Shown piece by piece: positions 1-9,074 of a stretch of 64,000 nucleotides of DNA. The first letter of the stretch is position 1. Each line of letters opens with the position of its first letter. The notes under the pieces were generated by a model. The model was not told where the DNA came from. It ran no database searches and saw only the letters and a program-made list of their open reading frames with translations. Source of the DNA: Lachnoclostridium sp. An131 (GTDB taxonomy: Bacteria > Bacillota > Clostridia > Lachnospirales > Lachnospiraceae). Made by a program: the position numbers and the translations under genes. The stretch is from assembly GCF_002160825.1 (NCBI RefSeq), contig NZ_NFLI01000006.1, positions 1 to 64,000 of the forward strand, in the 5' to 3' direction.

Positions 1-1
1 T

Positions 2-70
2 GTAGTATACCGAGCTCCCTACAAGAAGAATTATAAAGAAAAACTAAGCTCAGGAAAAACATTTTCATAA
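2..70 (+). CDS. possible 3' end of an upstream gene (partial)
   Basis: One plus-strand frame stays open from base 2 to a TAA at 68-70, about 22 codons ending in K-T-F-S. It lies 40 bases before the permease start and could be the tail of a co-transcribed gene; permeases of this type usually follow their ABC ATPase. The fragment is too short to identify and could be chance. Confidence 0.25.
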   Translation, partial: VVYRAPYKKNYKEKLSSGKTFS

Positions 71-110
71 CGTTTTGTGCCTGAGCAAAGCGAAAGGAAT
101 GGATATAAAG

Positions 111-2507
111 ATGAAGCATTATCTTGACCTTATTCCCATTTCTGCCAGGCTTCACCGCAGGCAGAGCCGGATGACCCGCATCTGCATTGTCCTGGCCGTA
201 TTTCTGGTATCTGTCATGTTCGGCCTTGCCGATATGTACCTGCAGGGCGCGGCTCAAAAGGAAATGCAGGAAGGCGGAAGCTGGCATTATAAAATTACCT
301 CTGTTGATTCCGGTACGGCTGAGCTGATCGCTGCCAGACCGGAGGTGACTTTCTCCGGATGGCAGGGCACGCTTCCTGCAGAGGCCGGGTATACACTGAA
401 CGGCCAGCCTGTGGCCCTCAGCGGACTGTCAGAGCAGGTATTTCAGGATATCTATCTTGGCAGGCTCCTGGAAGGAAATTATCCTGAGGCTGCAGATGAG
501 CTCGCTCTCCCGGAGACGCTTGCAAAAAGCCTGTCTCTTTCCATCGGGGATACCGCCATCCTTTCCGAATCCGGCGGAGAGTCCCTGCATTTTACTGTAA
601 CGGGCTTTCTGGACGACAGCGGGTGCTCCCGCCTTTCCTCCGGAACAGGCTCCGGTACAGCGCACACCGCAGTCCTTTCAGAAGACGGCTTTTCTCTGCT
701 CCCGCCTGCAGACGGAGCCTGGAGCTTTGTCATCCAATTTTCCCGTTTCTGCGCAATACCGGATATCATTGCGGATATTCAGCGGCAGTATCAGCTCGCA
801 GACGGGCAGCTCCATGCCCATACCAGCCTGCTGAGCATCGAAGGGCAGCTTCGGGGAAACAGCGTCTCTCAGATTTACCAGGTCGCGTTTTTTCTTTCTA
901 TCCTTGTGATGCTCGCCTGCATCCTGATGATTTCCAGCAGCCTGAACAGCAGCGTCTCCCAGCGCACTGAATTTTTCGGCCTGCTGCGCTGCCTGGGCGC
1001 TTCCAGGAAACAGATTCTGCGCTTTGTGCGAAGAGAGGCTCTGTACTGGTGCCGGTCCTCCATGCCTGCGGGAATTCTCCTGTCCGTTCTGGTCGTCTGG
1101 ATCCTGTCTGCCGCCATGCAGGCCGTCAGCCCTCAGTGGTTCGCCTATATGCCGAAATTTGGCATCAGCTGGCCTGGCATTGCCGCAGGCGTTCTGCTCG
1201 GCCTCATCACCGTCCTTCTGGCCGCCCGTTCTCCTGCGAAGCTGGCCTCCAAGGCTTCTCCGCTGGAAGCCGTATCCGGAAACGCATATCAGACCGCTTC
1301 CTTTCGCCGCGGGGCGGATACGCGGTTTTTCCGGATTGAAACTGCCCTTGGCATTCATCACGCCAGAGCCCGGAAGAAAAGCTATCTCCTGATGACGGGC
1401 GCTTTTGCAGTCTGCATCTGCCTTTTCCTGGCCTTTTCTACGCTTGTGGATTTCATGGAAAACGCCATGATGCCCAAGGCCTGGACCCCGGAGCTCTCCA
1501 TTGTAAGCGAAGACAATACCTGCTCCCTCTCCCCCTCGCTTTTGGAGGAGGCGTCTCAGTCTGACTCCGTGAAACGGGCCTATGGGCGCATGTTTGCCTA
1601 TGACGTTCCTGCCGTAATCGGTGGAACGCTCCGCAGCAGCAATCTCATTTCCTATGAAGAAAACCAGTTCCACTGGGCTAAAGCCTCTCTGACTGAGGGT
1701 TCTGTGGACGCCGCAGCTAATGAGCTGTACCAGGTTCTGGTCGTATCCGGCACAGAGTCCGGCGGTGTCACAACTGACAGTGTCACATCCGGCAGCGCCA
1801 CACCCAGCGGTATCATGCCAGGCGACATTATTACGCTTTCCATAGGCGGGAAAGAGCATGCTGTGACTGTGGCAGGCATTCTTTCTGACAGTCCTCTTGC
1901 CCGGGAAGAAGGCACAGAGACTATAATCTGTTCAGAGGCTACCTTCACGGCCCTGACTGGAGAAACCGGATACACGATTATCGACGTACAGTTTCAAAAC
2001 AGCGCCTCTGATGAGGATGCTGCTTCTGTCAAAGCCCTGTTTTCCGATGGCGCAGTCTTTACCGACAGCCTGAGCCGAGTCCGCCAGCAGCGGAACCTCT
2101 ACCACGCCTTCGCCCTGCTTGTCTATGGCTTTCTTACTATCATCACAGCCATTACCGTCTTTCATATCATGAACGCTATCCGCATGGGCGTTTCCTCACG
2201 CATGAGGCAGTACGGCATGATGCGGGCCGCCGGCATGAGCAGCCGCCAGCTTACAAAAATGCTCCTTTCAGAGGCGCTCACCTACGCGGCCAGCGGCATA
2301 TTCCTTGGCTGTTTTTTGGGAATTCCCGTACACTGGGCCGTTTACGTAAGCCTTATTACAAATTTCTGGGGACTGCCCTGGAGCGTTCCTTACCCGGCGC
2401 TTGGCTTCATCACCGGCGTCATACTGCTTACGGCGCTGCTTTCCGTCCGAGAGCCTGCAAAACGAATCCGTTCCATGCCGATTGTCAAGACAATCAGCAT
2501 ACAATAG
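111..2507 (+). CDS. FtsX-family ABC transporter permease (first of a pair)
   Basis: This is an integral membrane permease of about 798 residues, with the FtsX/MacB-type layout. One N-terminal membrane segment (about 23-44) is followed by a large extracytoplasmic domain and three segments (about 257-278, 316-338, 354-374). A fifth segment (about 424-448), a second large extracellular domain and three final segments (about 662-778) complete it. The conserved cytoplasmic loop SSVSQRTEFFGLLRC sits after segment 2. I start it at the ATG at 111 because the protein then begins MKHYLDL, matching MKHYLEL of the paralogue downstream; an AAAGGA lies at 93-98. Upstream in-frame TTG (75) and ATG (99) codons are less likely. 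No ATPase is in view, so its partner should be encoded just upstream. The substrate is unknown; peptide or antimicrobial export is typical of the family but is not shown here. Confidence 0.85.
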   Translation: MKHYLDLIPISARLHRRQSRMTRICIVLAVFLVSVMFGLADMYLQGAAQKEMQEGGSWHYKITSVDSGTAELIAARPEVTFSGWQGTLPAEAGYTLNGQPVALSGLSEQVFQDIYLGRLLEGNYPEAADELALPETLAKSLSLSIGDTAILSESGGESLHFTVTGFLDDSGCSRLSSGTGSGTAHTAVLSEDGFSLLPPADGAWSFVIQFSRFCAIPDIIADIQRQYQLADGQLHAHTSLLSIEGQLRGNSVSQIYQVAFFLSILVMLACILMISSSLNSSVSQRTEFFGLLRCLGASRKQILRFVRREALYWCRSSMPAGILLSVLVVWILSAAMQAVSPQWFAYMPKFGISWPGIAAGVLLGLITVLLAARSPAKLASKASPLEAVSGNAYQTASFRRGADTRFFRIETALGIHHARARKKSYLLMTGAFAVCICLFLAFSTLVDFMENAMMPKAWTPELSIVSEDNTCSLSPSLLEEASQSDSVKRAYGRMFAYDVPAVIGGTLRSSNLISYEENQFHWAKASLTEGSVDAAANELYQVLVVSGTESGGVTTDSVTSGSATPSGIMPGDIITLSIGGKEHAVTVAGILSDSPLAREEGTETIICSEATFTALTGETGYTIIDVQFQNSASDEDAASVKALFSDGAVFTDSLSRVRQQRNLYHAFALLVYGFLTIITAITVFHIMNAIRMGVSSRMRQYGMMRAAGMSSRQLTKMLLSEALTYAASGIFLGCFLGIPVHWAVYVSLITNFWGLPWSVPYPALGFITGVILLTALLSVREPAKRIRSMPIVKTISIQ

Positions 2508-2519
2508 GAGGAACTGTCC

Positions 2520-4877
2520 ATGAAGCATTATCTTGAACTCGCATCCATATCAGCCAAAGTACGCCGGAGGCAGAACCGGCTCTCTGTATTCTGCATTATT
2601 CTGTCTGTATTTCTGGTAACCACGATCTTCGGCATGGCTGATATGTATATCCGAAGCCAGCTTCTTCAGGCCCGGAGAGATTTCGGCGACTTTCATATCA
2701 GTATCCGCGATATCACAAGTGCAGAAGCCGGTCTGATCGCCAGACGCCCCGGACTCACAACAGCCCGCTACGGCGTCCTGAACTACCGGGGCGATGAGGG
2801 ATATACTCTGTCCGGCAAGACTGCGATTCTGATGGGCTGTGACGAAGCCTGGATCTCGGAAATGAATCCGTCCCTTTTCGAGGAAGGAAGGCTTCCGCAA
2901 ACTGAAAAAGAAGCTGTACTTACGGCAAATGCCCGGGATGCTCTCAGGCTTCAAATCGGTGATACAATCACTGTAAATACTCCTGACGGCTCAGACCTGA
3001 CCTATACTATCACCGGCTTCGTCGGAAATGCGTCAAAGAACTCCAGCGAGGATTCCTATGGGATCATCCTTTCCATGGACAGCTTCTTTTCCATTTATCC
3101 CGCCCAAAAGCATGAGACGCTTACAGATTACAACACCGTGCTGTATGTACGCTTTTCCAATCCCTTTCACGTTCAAGACGCTGTTTCCAGCCTGAAGGAA
3201 CAATGCGGCCTCTCTGACAGCCAGGTGTCTGAAAACACGCAGCTTCTGGCCCTGCTGGGACAGAGCTCCAATTCCTTTGTCCTATACATCTATTCCTCGG
3301 CAGCGGTGCTCTTTCTTCTGGTCCTGGCTGCAGGAATTCTGATGATTGCAGGCAGCCTGAACAGCAGCGTCTCCCAGAGAACCGAGTTCTTCGGTCTTCT
3401 GCGCTGTATTGGCGCTACGCCGAGACAGGTCATGCGGCTGGTAACGAGAGAGGCTCTTGCCTGGTGCCGCCTTGCCATTCCGGTCAGCCTGGGCTTAGGC
3501 GTCGCAGTGATCTGGCTCCTCTGCGCCATACTGCGTTTCTTAAGCCCGGAATATTTCGGTGCCATGCCGGCATTTGCCATAAGCATCCCAAGCCTGCTTG
3601 CCGGAACTGTCGTGGGGCTGCTGACTGTGCTTCTGGCTGCCCGCGCTCCGGCCAGAAAAGCGGCCCGGGTCTCCCCGCTGGCTGCAGTATCGGGAAGCGC
3701 AGCTGATTACCGGCCTGTCCAAAGAGCCGCTGGTATAAAGCTGTTCCGAATCGACACCGCCCTGGGCCTTCATCATGCAGGGGCCAGCCGGAAGAATCTG
3801 CTTCTTATGACAGGCTCCTTTGCCCTGAGCATCGTCCTTTTTCTGTCCTTCTCCGTGGCTGTGGATTTTCTGAAGCATTCTCTGACTCCCTTACGTCCAT
3901 GGACTGCGGATATTTCTATCATCAGCCCGGGACAGACCTGCTCCGTAGACAGAACATATCTGGATACCCTGCAGGAAAATCCGGCAGTTTCGAAAGCCTA
4001 TGGCCGGATGTTTGCATATGAAATCCCTGCCATGGTAAACGGAAAGGAAACAAAGGTCGATCTGATCTCCTATGAACAAAAGCAGTTTGGATGGGCTGAG
4101 GAATATCTCCTGGACGGCTCTGTACAAACAGTCCAGAATCAGCCAGGAGCTGCACTGACCGTATACAGCTCTGACAACATCATACAGACCGGAGACACTC
4201 TGGCACTGTCCTATAAAGGAAATACGTCTGCCCTCCAGATCGCAGGCACGCTTTCCAGCTGTCCCTTTACCGCCACAAACGGCGCCGATATTGTCATCTG
4301 TTCCGAGGATACCTTCCGGCAGATCACCGGCCTCACTGACTACACCATCATCGATTTGCAGCTGTCTCCTGACGCTTCAAAGGAGGATGTAAACGCAATC
4401 CGCCAGCTTACCGGCACGCAGTATCTTTTTTCCGACGAGCGCATCAGCAATGCCAGCACACGCGGCTCCTGGTACTGCTTCTGGCTGTTCGTCTGCGGCT
4501 TTCTCATTCTCATTGCTCTGATTACCATTTTCAATGTAATCAACAGCATTGCCATGAGTGCTGCGGCAAGAACACGCCAGTACGGTGTCTTCCGTGCTGT
4601 GGGCTTAAGCGCCCGCCAGCTCCTCCGGATGCTGGCGGCCGAGGCGGCTGCATACGCAGCCGCCGGAAGCGTTCTTGGCACTGCGCTGGGCCTTTTCCTC
4701 CACCGTCTTCTGTTCTCACAGCTCATCACCTTCCACTGGGGCGATCCCTGGAGAATTCCCTGGACAGAGCTGGGACTGATCGTCCTGCTTATGCTGCTCT
4801 CTGTGATCCTGGCGGTGTATGGCCCCTGGAAACGGCTGTGCAGCCTGTCAATCGTGGATACGATTGGGACGGAATAA
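2520..4877 (+). CDS. FtsX-family ABC transporter permease (second of a pair)
   Basis: This 785-residue permease is a close paralogue of the preceding gene: same start (MKHYLEL), same topology, same cytoplasmic loop (SSVSQRTEFFGLLRCIG) and a similar second extracellular domain. The ATG at 2520 follows an AGGAGG at 2506-2511 that overlaps the stop codon of the first permease (2505-2507), so the two are co-transcribed and probably translationally coupled. The pair may form a heterodimeric permease served by one ATPase, as in many Firmicute MacB/BceB-like exporters; that is an inference. The gene ends the plus-strand unit before a hairpin at 5015-5052. Confidence 0.85.
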   Translation: MKHYLELASISAKVRRRQNRLSVFCIILSVFLVTTIFGMADMYIRSQLLQARRDFGDFHISIRDITSAEAGLIARRPGLTTARYGVLNYRGDEGYTLSGKTAILMGCDEAWISEMNPSLFEEGRLPQTEKEAVLTANARDALRLQIGDTITVNTPDGSDLTYTITGFVGNASKNSSEDSYGIILSMDSFFSIYPAQKHETLTDYNTVLYVRFSNPFHVQDAVSSLKEQCGLSDSQVSENTQLLALLGQSSNSFVLYIYSSAAVLFLLVLAAGILMIAGSLNSSVSQRTEFFGLLRCIGATPRQVMRLVTREALAWCRLAIPVSLGLGVAVIWLLCAILRFLSPEYFGAMPAFAISIPSLLAGTVVGLLTVLLAARAPARKAARVSPLAAVSGSAADYRPVQRAAGIKLFRIDTALGLHHAGASRKNLLLMTGSFALSIVLFLSFSVAVDFLKHSLTPLRPWTADISIISPGQTCSVDRTYLDTLQENPAVSKAYGRMFAYEIPAMVNGKETKVDLISYEQKQFGWAEEYLLDGSVQTVQNQPGAALTVYSSDNIIQTGDTLALSYKGNTSALQIAGTLSSCPFTATNGADIVICSEDTFRQITGLTDYTIIDLQLSPDASKEDVNAIRQLTGTQYLFSDERISNASTRGSWYCFWLFVCGFLILIALITIFNVINSIAMSAAARTRQYGVFRAVGLSARQLLRMLAAEAAAYAAAGSVLGTALGLFLHRLLFSQLITFHWGDPWRIPWTELGLIVLLMLLSVILAVYGPWKRLCSLSIVDTIGTE

Positions 4878-5014
4878 CCGAACCGCTTTATGTCACCGGC
4901 TGTGGATTCCCATTCGGGACAGCCACGACAAAGAGCCGGGACGATACCAAGTGAATCATCGACATTTGCAAGGGGGAGTCTTCTGGGTGAGAGACTAAAA
5001 CCCATATGCAAAAC

Positions 5015-5052
5015 GCCCTCAGCTGACAGAATGACTCTTGTTAACTGAGGGC
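5015..5052. terminator. hairpin between convergent genes, candidate terminator
   Basis: A 14-base arm at 5015-5028 (starting GCCCTCAG) pairs with 5039-5052 (ending CTGAGGGC), with one mismatch and one G-U pair around a 10-base loop. It lies between the plus-strand permeases and the minus-strand remnant. T-rich sequence follows on the plus strand from about 5068, but not directly after the stem, so efficiency is uncertain. The 4880-5010 stretch before it holds nothing I recognise. Confidence 0.45.
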
Positions 5053-5085
5053 ATACTTCTAATGCACTTTTTCTTTTGCTTTTTC

Positions 5086-5691
5086 CTATGTATTTTTTAA
5101 TTCGGCAAGCTCTTTCTTCAGGGCTTCTATCTCCGCGTCTTTCTCTCTGAGTTCCGCGTTTTTCTCCTCTGTAATTCTCTGAACCTCTTCCTTCAGCTCA
5201 TCCACATAGTATTTAAGACTGTTTTCATCCAGCATTCGCAGAGCCTCTGACCACATACCCAGCACCTCCTCCGGCTTCCGGCGCAGCATGGCAATCTCCT
5301 GATAAATCTCCTCCAGCCAGGGATATTCCTGAATCCATCTTTCCGCATTCTTCAGATCTTCTGTCGTCAGAAGCGACAGCCATGCTTTCTGTTCACTCTT
5401 TTCATCTTTAGAATACGGAATTTCACAAAAGACGTCAAGGGCTATCAGGCAGAATTCCTGCAAAAGCTCCAGCGGCAGGCCGGTCTCAAACTTCGTCTTC
5501 CCATAGTGCAGATAAACTCCCGGATATTTATGGAACACAGCAGGGCTTTCCTCAAAAAGTACAATCACATAAACCTTTTTAATGTCTCCATAAGTAAATC
5601 TCTTTCCTGCCTTTCCCCTGAGCCTGGAATACTGTCTCAGAAGCAGATCCGCCGAATAGCAGGAAATGCGCTCAGCCGGGAAAGCGTTTTT
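5086..5691 (-). pseudogene. 5'-truncated Rpn / PD-(D/E)XK nuclease-family transposase-like gene
   Basis: An open 160-codon stretch begins at a GTG at 5568, but the same frame reads on upstream to 5691 with family-typical sequence (ADLLLRQYSRLRGKAGKR, then FTYGDIKKVYVIVLFEESP). It is stopped there by an in-frame TAG at 5692-5694. The part present is the C-terminal half of the Rpn/PD-(D/E)XK transposase-like family, including the motif HKYPGVYLHYGKTKFETGLP. The C-terminal 45 residues are rich in charged heptad-like repeats, likely a coiled coil. The N-terminal nuclease core with its catalytic D/E-x-K is missing. The break lies only a few bases from the cobO stop codon (5700-5702), so this looks like a rearrangement or deletion scar at the end of the cobalamin operon. 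A small residual protein from the GTG is possible but unlikely to be a nuclease. Confidence 0.7.
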
Positions 5692-5699
5692 CTAATTTT

Positions 5700-6227
5700 T
5701 TACATTTCAATTCCCCGGCGCGCATTCAGCCCTTCGTCAAAGGGATGCTTGATTTTCCGTACCTCAGACACATAATCCGCAAGCTCCATAAGCTCCGGGG
5801 CCGGATCCCGGCCAGTCAGCGCTACCTCCAGAGCCTCCGGCCGCTCTCTTAGGAACTCCAACGCCTTCTCCCTGTCAATCATCCCATGGTTATAGGCCGC
5901 CATAAATTCATCCATCACCAAAAGAAACGCGTCTTCCTCCTCTGCTGTCTGAACCGCCTTATCAAACAGCTCCTGATAGGCTGCCCGGGCCTCTGTCTTC
6001 TGTTCTTCCGTCATATTCCAGAAAAAGCCGAACTGCTTCTGGCAGGTCAGCACTGTCACCTGGGGCAGACCTTTCAGGATATTCAATTCTGAAGATTTTC
6101 CATCCTTGAGAAACTGGGTCAGAACCACCTTCCTTCCGCTTCCGGCTGCCCTGAGAGCCAGTCCCATAACAGCGGTAGATTTTCCCTTGCCGTCTCCGCA
6201 GTAAATATGGATACAAGATTTCTTCAT
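5700..6227 (-). CDS. cobO: cob(I)yrinic acid a,c-diamide adenosyltransferase
   Basis: This transfers the 5'-deoxyadenosyl group of ATP to cobalt of corrinoids, in the cytoplasm (CobO/CobA/BtuR family). At 175 residues it has the family length. A P-loop GDGKGKST lies near residues 11-18, a VMDE acidic motif is mid-protein, and the family ending HPFDEGLNARRGIE is intact. It is the last gene of the cobalamin operon, 94 bases downstream of cbiB. In the pathway it adenosylates the product of CbiA before amidation by CbiP; it may also salvage incomplete corrinoids. The truncated transposase remnant starts within ten bases of its stop codon. Confidence 0.93.
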   Translation of the reverse strand: MKKSCIHIYCGDGKGKSTAVMGLALRAAGSGRKVVLTQFLKDGKSSELNILKGLPQVTVLTCQKQFGFFWNMTEEQKTEARAAYQELFDKAVQTAEEEDAFLLVMDEFMAAYNHGMIDREKALEFLRERPEALEVALTGRDPAPELMELADYVSEVRKIKHPFDEGLNARRGIEM

Positions 6228-6321
6228 TTTCCTATTCCTCCAGTCTTAAAACAAAACTACCCGGGTTTCCCCGAAATCTGGCTGCTCCGCTGTGCAGGCG
6301 GCAAAGCCTCAAACAAAGGTA

Positions 6322-7290
6322 TTATATACAGAATTCCAGCGCTGCCGCAATTGCCGCCGCTATGAGAAGCGCCAGCCAGACCGCCGCATACATCAGCCGG
6401 TTCACCCGCCGGATATCCTCGTATTCCACCGGGCGCTGCGCGTCGCCGATCGTCGGCTTTTTGTAAAGCTTCCCAAAATAGTAAGCGTCTCCTGCCAGCT
6501 GCACGCCCAGCGCGCCTGCTGCCGCTGCCTCTGTCTGAGCAGAATTCGGACTTGCATGGTTTTTCCGGTCCCGTTTAAAAATCCGCCAGGCCCCCTTGAA
6601 ATCCAGTCCTGCAAAAGAGCTGGCTGCCACCAGCAAAAGACCGCTTAAGCGGGAAGGAATGAAGTTCAGCACATCATCCAGCTTTGCCGAAAAACGCCCG
6701 AAATACAAATATCTGTCATTCTTATAGCCCACCATGGAATCCAGCGTATTGACCGCCTTGTAAAAAAATCCCAGAACAGGGCCGCCGACAGCCAGGAAAA
6801 TCAAAGGAGCTACCACTCCGTCAGAGGAATTTTCCGCTACGGTTTCCACTGCAGCCTTTGCCACACCCTCCTCCGTCAGGCTCTGCGTGTCACGCCCCAC
6901 AATCATGGATACCGCCGTTCTTGCCTTTTCCAGATTTCCTTCCTTCAGTGCTTCATAAACCTTCATGCTCTCCGACTTCAGCGATTTGGCTGCCAGGATC
7001 TGAAAGCTCCAGAACACCTCCAGCCCAAATGCCAGCCAGACGGAAGCTCTGGCAGCGAGCCAGAGAATCAAGGCAGGAACGGCTGTAGACACGGCCGTCA
7101 CAAATACCGTGAAAAAGGCTCCTGCCGCCAGCTCCCCTTTTTCTGACTTCGGAAACACAGCCCGGAATGGTTTCTCCGCCCAGGCAATCAGATTCCCAAT
7201 CAGCCGGACCGGATGATACAAAAAGCGCGGATCGCCAAAAGCCAGGTCAAGCAGAAACCCCAGAATCAGCGCCAATATGTGAAATTTCAT
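6322..7290 (-). CDS. cbiB: adenosylcobinamide-phosphate synthase CbiB
   Basis: An integral membrane enzyme that attaches aminopropanol phosphate (from CobD) to adenosylcobyric acid. I start it at the ATG at 7290, giving 322 residues, because AAAGGAGGA at 7301-7309 sits nine bases upstream and the protein then begins MKFHILALILGFLLDLAFGD, the usual CbiB N-terminus. The motif GDPRFLYHPVRLIG follows, with four or five hydrophobic segments over the rest. Family motifs VSMIVGRDT, AVETVAENSSDGVVAPL and NTLDSMVGYKNDRY are all present. Its start overlaps the end of the phosphatase gene by 44 bases. Confidence 0.93.
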   Translation of the reverse strand: MKFHILALILGFLLDLAFGDPRFLYHPVRLIGNLIAWAEKPFRAVFPKSEKGELAAGAFFTVFVTAVSTAVPALILWLAARASVWLAFGLEVFWSFQILAAKSLKSESMKVYEALKEGNLEKARTAVSMIVGRDTQSLTEEGVAKAAVETVAENSSDGVVAPLIFLAVGGPVLGFFYKAVNTLDSMVGYKNDRYLYFGRFSAKLDDVLNFIPSRLSGLLLVAASSFAGLDFKGAWRIFKRDRKNHASPNSAQTEAAAAGALGVQLAGDAYYFGKLYKKPTIGDAQRPVEYEDIRRVNRLMYAAVWLALLIAAAIAAALEFCI

Positions 7291-7921
7291 AAAGCCGAAT
7301 TCCTCCTTTGTCTGTCTCATCCCAAAGCGCCCGGAAGCCTTCTCCATTCTTTACCTGCCAGTGATAGTACTCTTCCTGCGGAAAAGCACAGGCAGAAAGA
7401 ATGCTCATAATCGTCCCCCCATGTACAACAAGGGCCGCCCGGAAGCCTTCTTCCGTTCCGGTTCCCTCTGCCGCTCCAGGCTCTTCTGTCCTTCCTTCGC
7501 AGCGCTGTCTGACATCCTCCAGAACCTGCCGGAAGCCTTCCACGCAGCGTTCCTGAAAGCCCTCCCTGCTCTCACCGCCCGGAAACGGGAGAGCTCCGCC
7601 GCTGTCTATCCAGGCCTGATAAGCCGCATTTCCGGACAGCTCCTGATAATTCCGATTCTCAAATTCCCCAAAGTCGCATTCCCTGAGCTCCTGGAATACT
7701 CTCACCGGAACACCCGGAAAGAGAATTTCCGCCGTCTGCAGGCAACGCTTCATGGGGCTTGCATATACGGCGTCCGGCCGGATACCAGCCAGCCTTTTTT
7801 CCGCATTCTCTGCAAGCGCCGTCCTGCCCTCTTCACAGAGAGGCTCATCTGTCGTGCCGATATAACGGCCAAGCGTATTTCCGTACGTCTTTCCATGCCG
7901 GATAAAAAAAAGCTCCGTCAT
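7247..7921 (-). CDS. cobC: histidine phosphatase family protein, probable alpha-ribazole phosphatase
   Basis: This 224-residue protein has the RHG phosphohistidine motif (FIRHGKTYGNT, residues 6-16), the second catalytic region ECDFGEFENRNY and the C-terminal VVHGG. These define the phosphoglycerate-mutase-like histidine phosphatases. Within a cobalamin operon the expected role is CobC: removing phosphate from alpha-ribazole 5'-phosphate or from adenosylcobalamin 5'-phosphate. A glycine/glutamate-rich insert (around residues 145-158) sits before the VHGG motif. The start overlaps the upstream stop as ATGA (7918-7921). The family is broad, so the substrate is inferred from context. Confidence 0.85.
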   Translation of the reverse strand: MTELFFIRHGKTYGNTLGRYIGTTDEPLCEEGRTALAENAEKRLAGIRPDAVYASPMKRCLQTAEILFPGVPVRVFQELRECDFGEFENRNYQELSGNAAYQAWIDSGGALPFPGGESREGFQERCVEGFRQVLEDVRQRCEGRTEEPGAAEGTGTEEGFRAALVVHGGTIMSILSACAFPQEEYYHWQVKNGEGFRALWDETDKGGIRLYEISHIGADSGVSA

Positions 7922-8301
7922 CCCTTAATCACCGTCCCGATTCCACAGACTACCCGGTGAACCTCATCGGCCCTCTTTGCCAGCTCGCAGCAGAGGCGCC
8001 CGGTCGTCTCTCTCCAGCTCCGGTCAAAGGCGTCCACAGGCACGACGCCGCTTCCCAGCTCATTTGCCAGAATGATGATATCCGGATTCTGCTTTACAAG
8101 GCTGTCAGCCAGCCCCGTGAGCTCCCTGCCCTCCTGAAGGCAGCGGCGCACATATTCATGAAGGTGTACGACAGCCTTTGCCTGATACAGCTCCTCTTCG
8201 CTGCAGCAGGCGCCGTCTGTAAAGTCCTCATCTGCCAGGAAAAAGGCCTCCTTTGCATAATCCTTTTTTCCCTGAAACGCTCCTCCGATAACCAGTATCA
8301 T
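7918..8301 (-). CDS. short CobU-like cobinamide kinase/guanylyltransferase paralogue
   Basis: With the ATG at 8301 (AGGAGAAGAA directly before it) this is a 127-residue protein, well short of the roughly 180 of CobU. It starts with a P-loop-like MILVIGGAFQGKKDYAKEAF and ends with a canonical CobU tail: ANELGSGVVPVD, then R-x3-TGRLCCELAKRADEV and VVCGIG. The middle portion carrying the RHRR-type motif, where CobU is guanylylated on histidine, is absent. It may therefore keep only one activity or act with the full-length CobU encoded nearby (9071-9610). Translation is coupled to cobC by an ATGA overlap and it follows cobS by 11 bases. A longer in-frame upstream extension lies inside cobS and is not credible. 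Confidence 0.75.
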   Translation of the reverse strand: MILVIGGAFQGKKDYAKEAFFLADEDFTDGACCSEEELYQAKAVVHLHEYVRRCLQEGRELTGLADSLVKQNPDIIILANELGSGVVPVDAFDRSWRETTGRLCCELAKRADEVHRVVCGIGTVIKG

Positions 8302-8312
8302 TTCTTCTCCTT

Positions 8313-9074
8313 CTAAAGCCTTCCCGCTGCCCATACACAGACCGCCATCACAAGCTCGCACATCTGCACAAAAAAGCCTGCCAGATCGCCGGTAATCCCG
8401 CCAAACTGTTTCATGGACATCCGAAAGTACCAAAAAAATGTCAGCCAGCCTCCTGCCACTGCCGCCGTGCCAAGCTTCGGATCCAGAATACACATCCAGG
8501 CAGCCGACAGAAACAGCAGCACATACAGGCAGAACATCACAACCCGTTCCTGAAGCGCGTCAGAAAACATGGCAAGCGTTCCCGTTTTCTTCGCACAGGG
8601 AAAGGCCGCCACGCCAAGGCCGCTCATGGCGCGGGAAAGCACAAAGCCTCCGGCCAGCACCAGAACCTGACGCCTGTCAAGCTCACTCCAGATTCCAAAG
8701 GAGGCCAGAAAATAACAGCAGGCTGTAATCACCGCAAAGGCTCCTGCATGAGAGTCCTTCAAAATCTCCAGCTTTCGCTCCCTTGACTGATAGGAGGACA
8801 GCGCATCTGCCGTATCCAGAAGTCCATCCAGATGAATTCCTCCTGTCACCGCCACAGGAATCAGCACATAGACTGCGCTTCTTAAAATCTGTCCTGCCTC
8901 CAGCCGCTCTGCCAGCCAGCACCAGCCCGCCAGAAGCGCGCCAATGACAATCCCGATCAGCGGGAAAAAGCACATCATATATCGCATATTTTCCTTTTCC
9001 CAGTCCGCCTTTGGCATCGGTATCTTTGAGTACATCGCAAATGCAATCTTAAAACTGTTCCATAGCCGTCTCAT
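8313..9074 (-). CDS. cobS: adenosylcobinamide-GDP ribazoletransferase (cobalamin synthase)
   Basis: A membrane enzyme that joins adenosylcobinamide-GDP with alpha-ribazole (phosphate), the last assembly step. I use the ATG at 9074, which overlaps the cobU stop as ATGA (9071-9074). The protein is 253 residues, the family's usual size, beginning MRRLWNSFKIAFAMYSKIP. The family motif IHLDGLLDTADALSSYQSRE is present, followed by ILKDSHAGAFAV, with about six hydrophobic segments. It lies between the two CobU paralogues, consistent with the nucleotide-loop assembly block cobU-cobS-cobC-cbiB. Confidence 0.94.
   Translation of the reverse strand: MRRLWNSFKIAFAMYSKIPMPKADWEKENMRYMMCFFPLIGIVIGALLAGWCWLAERLEAGQILRSAVYVLIPVAVTGGIHLDGLLDTADALSSYQSRERKLEILKDSHAGAFAVITACCYFLASFGIWSELDRRQVLVLAGGFVLSRAMSGLGVAAFPCAKKTGTLAMFSDALQERVVMFCLYVLLFLSAAWMCILDPKLGTAAVAGGWLTFFWYFRMSMKQFGGITGDLAGFFVQMCELVMAVCVWAAGRL

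Noticed and set aside
678-1859. A 393-codon minus-strand frame inside the first permease
   Set aside because: It lies wholly opposite a well-supported membrane protein and has no recognisable domain.
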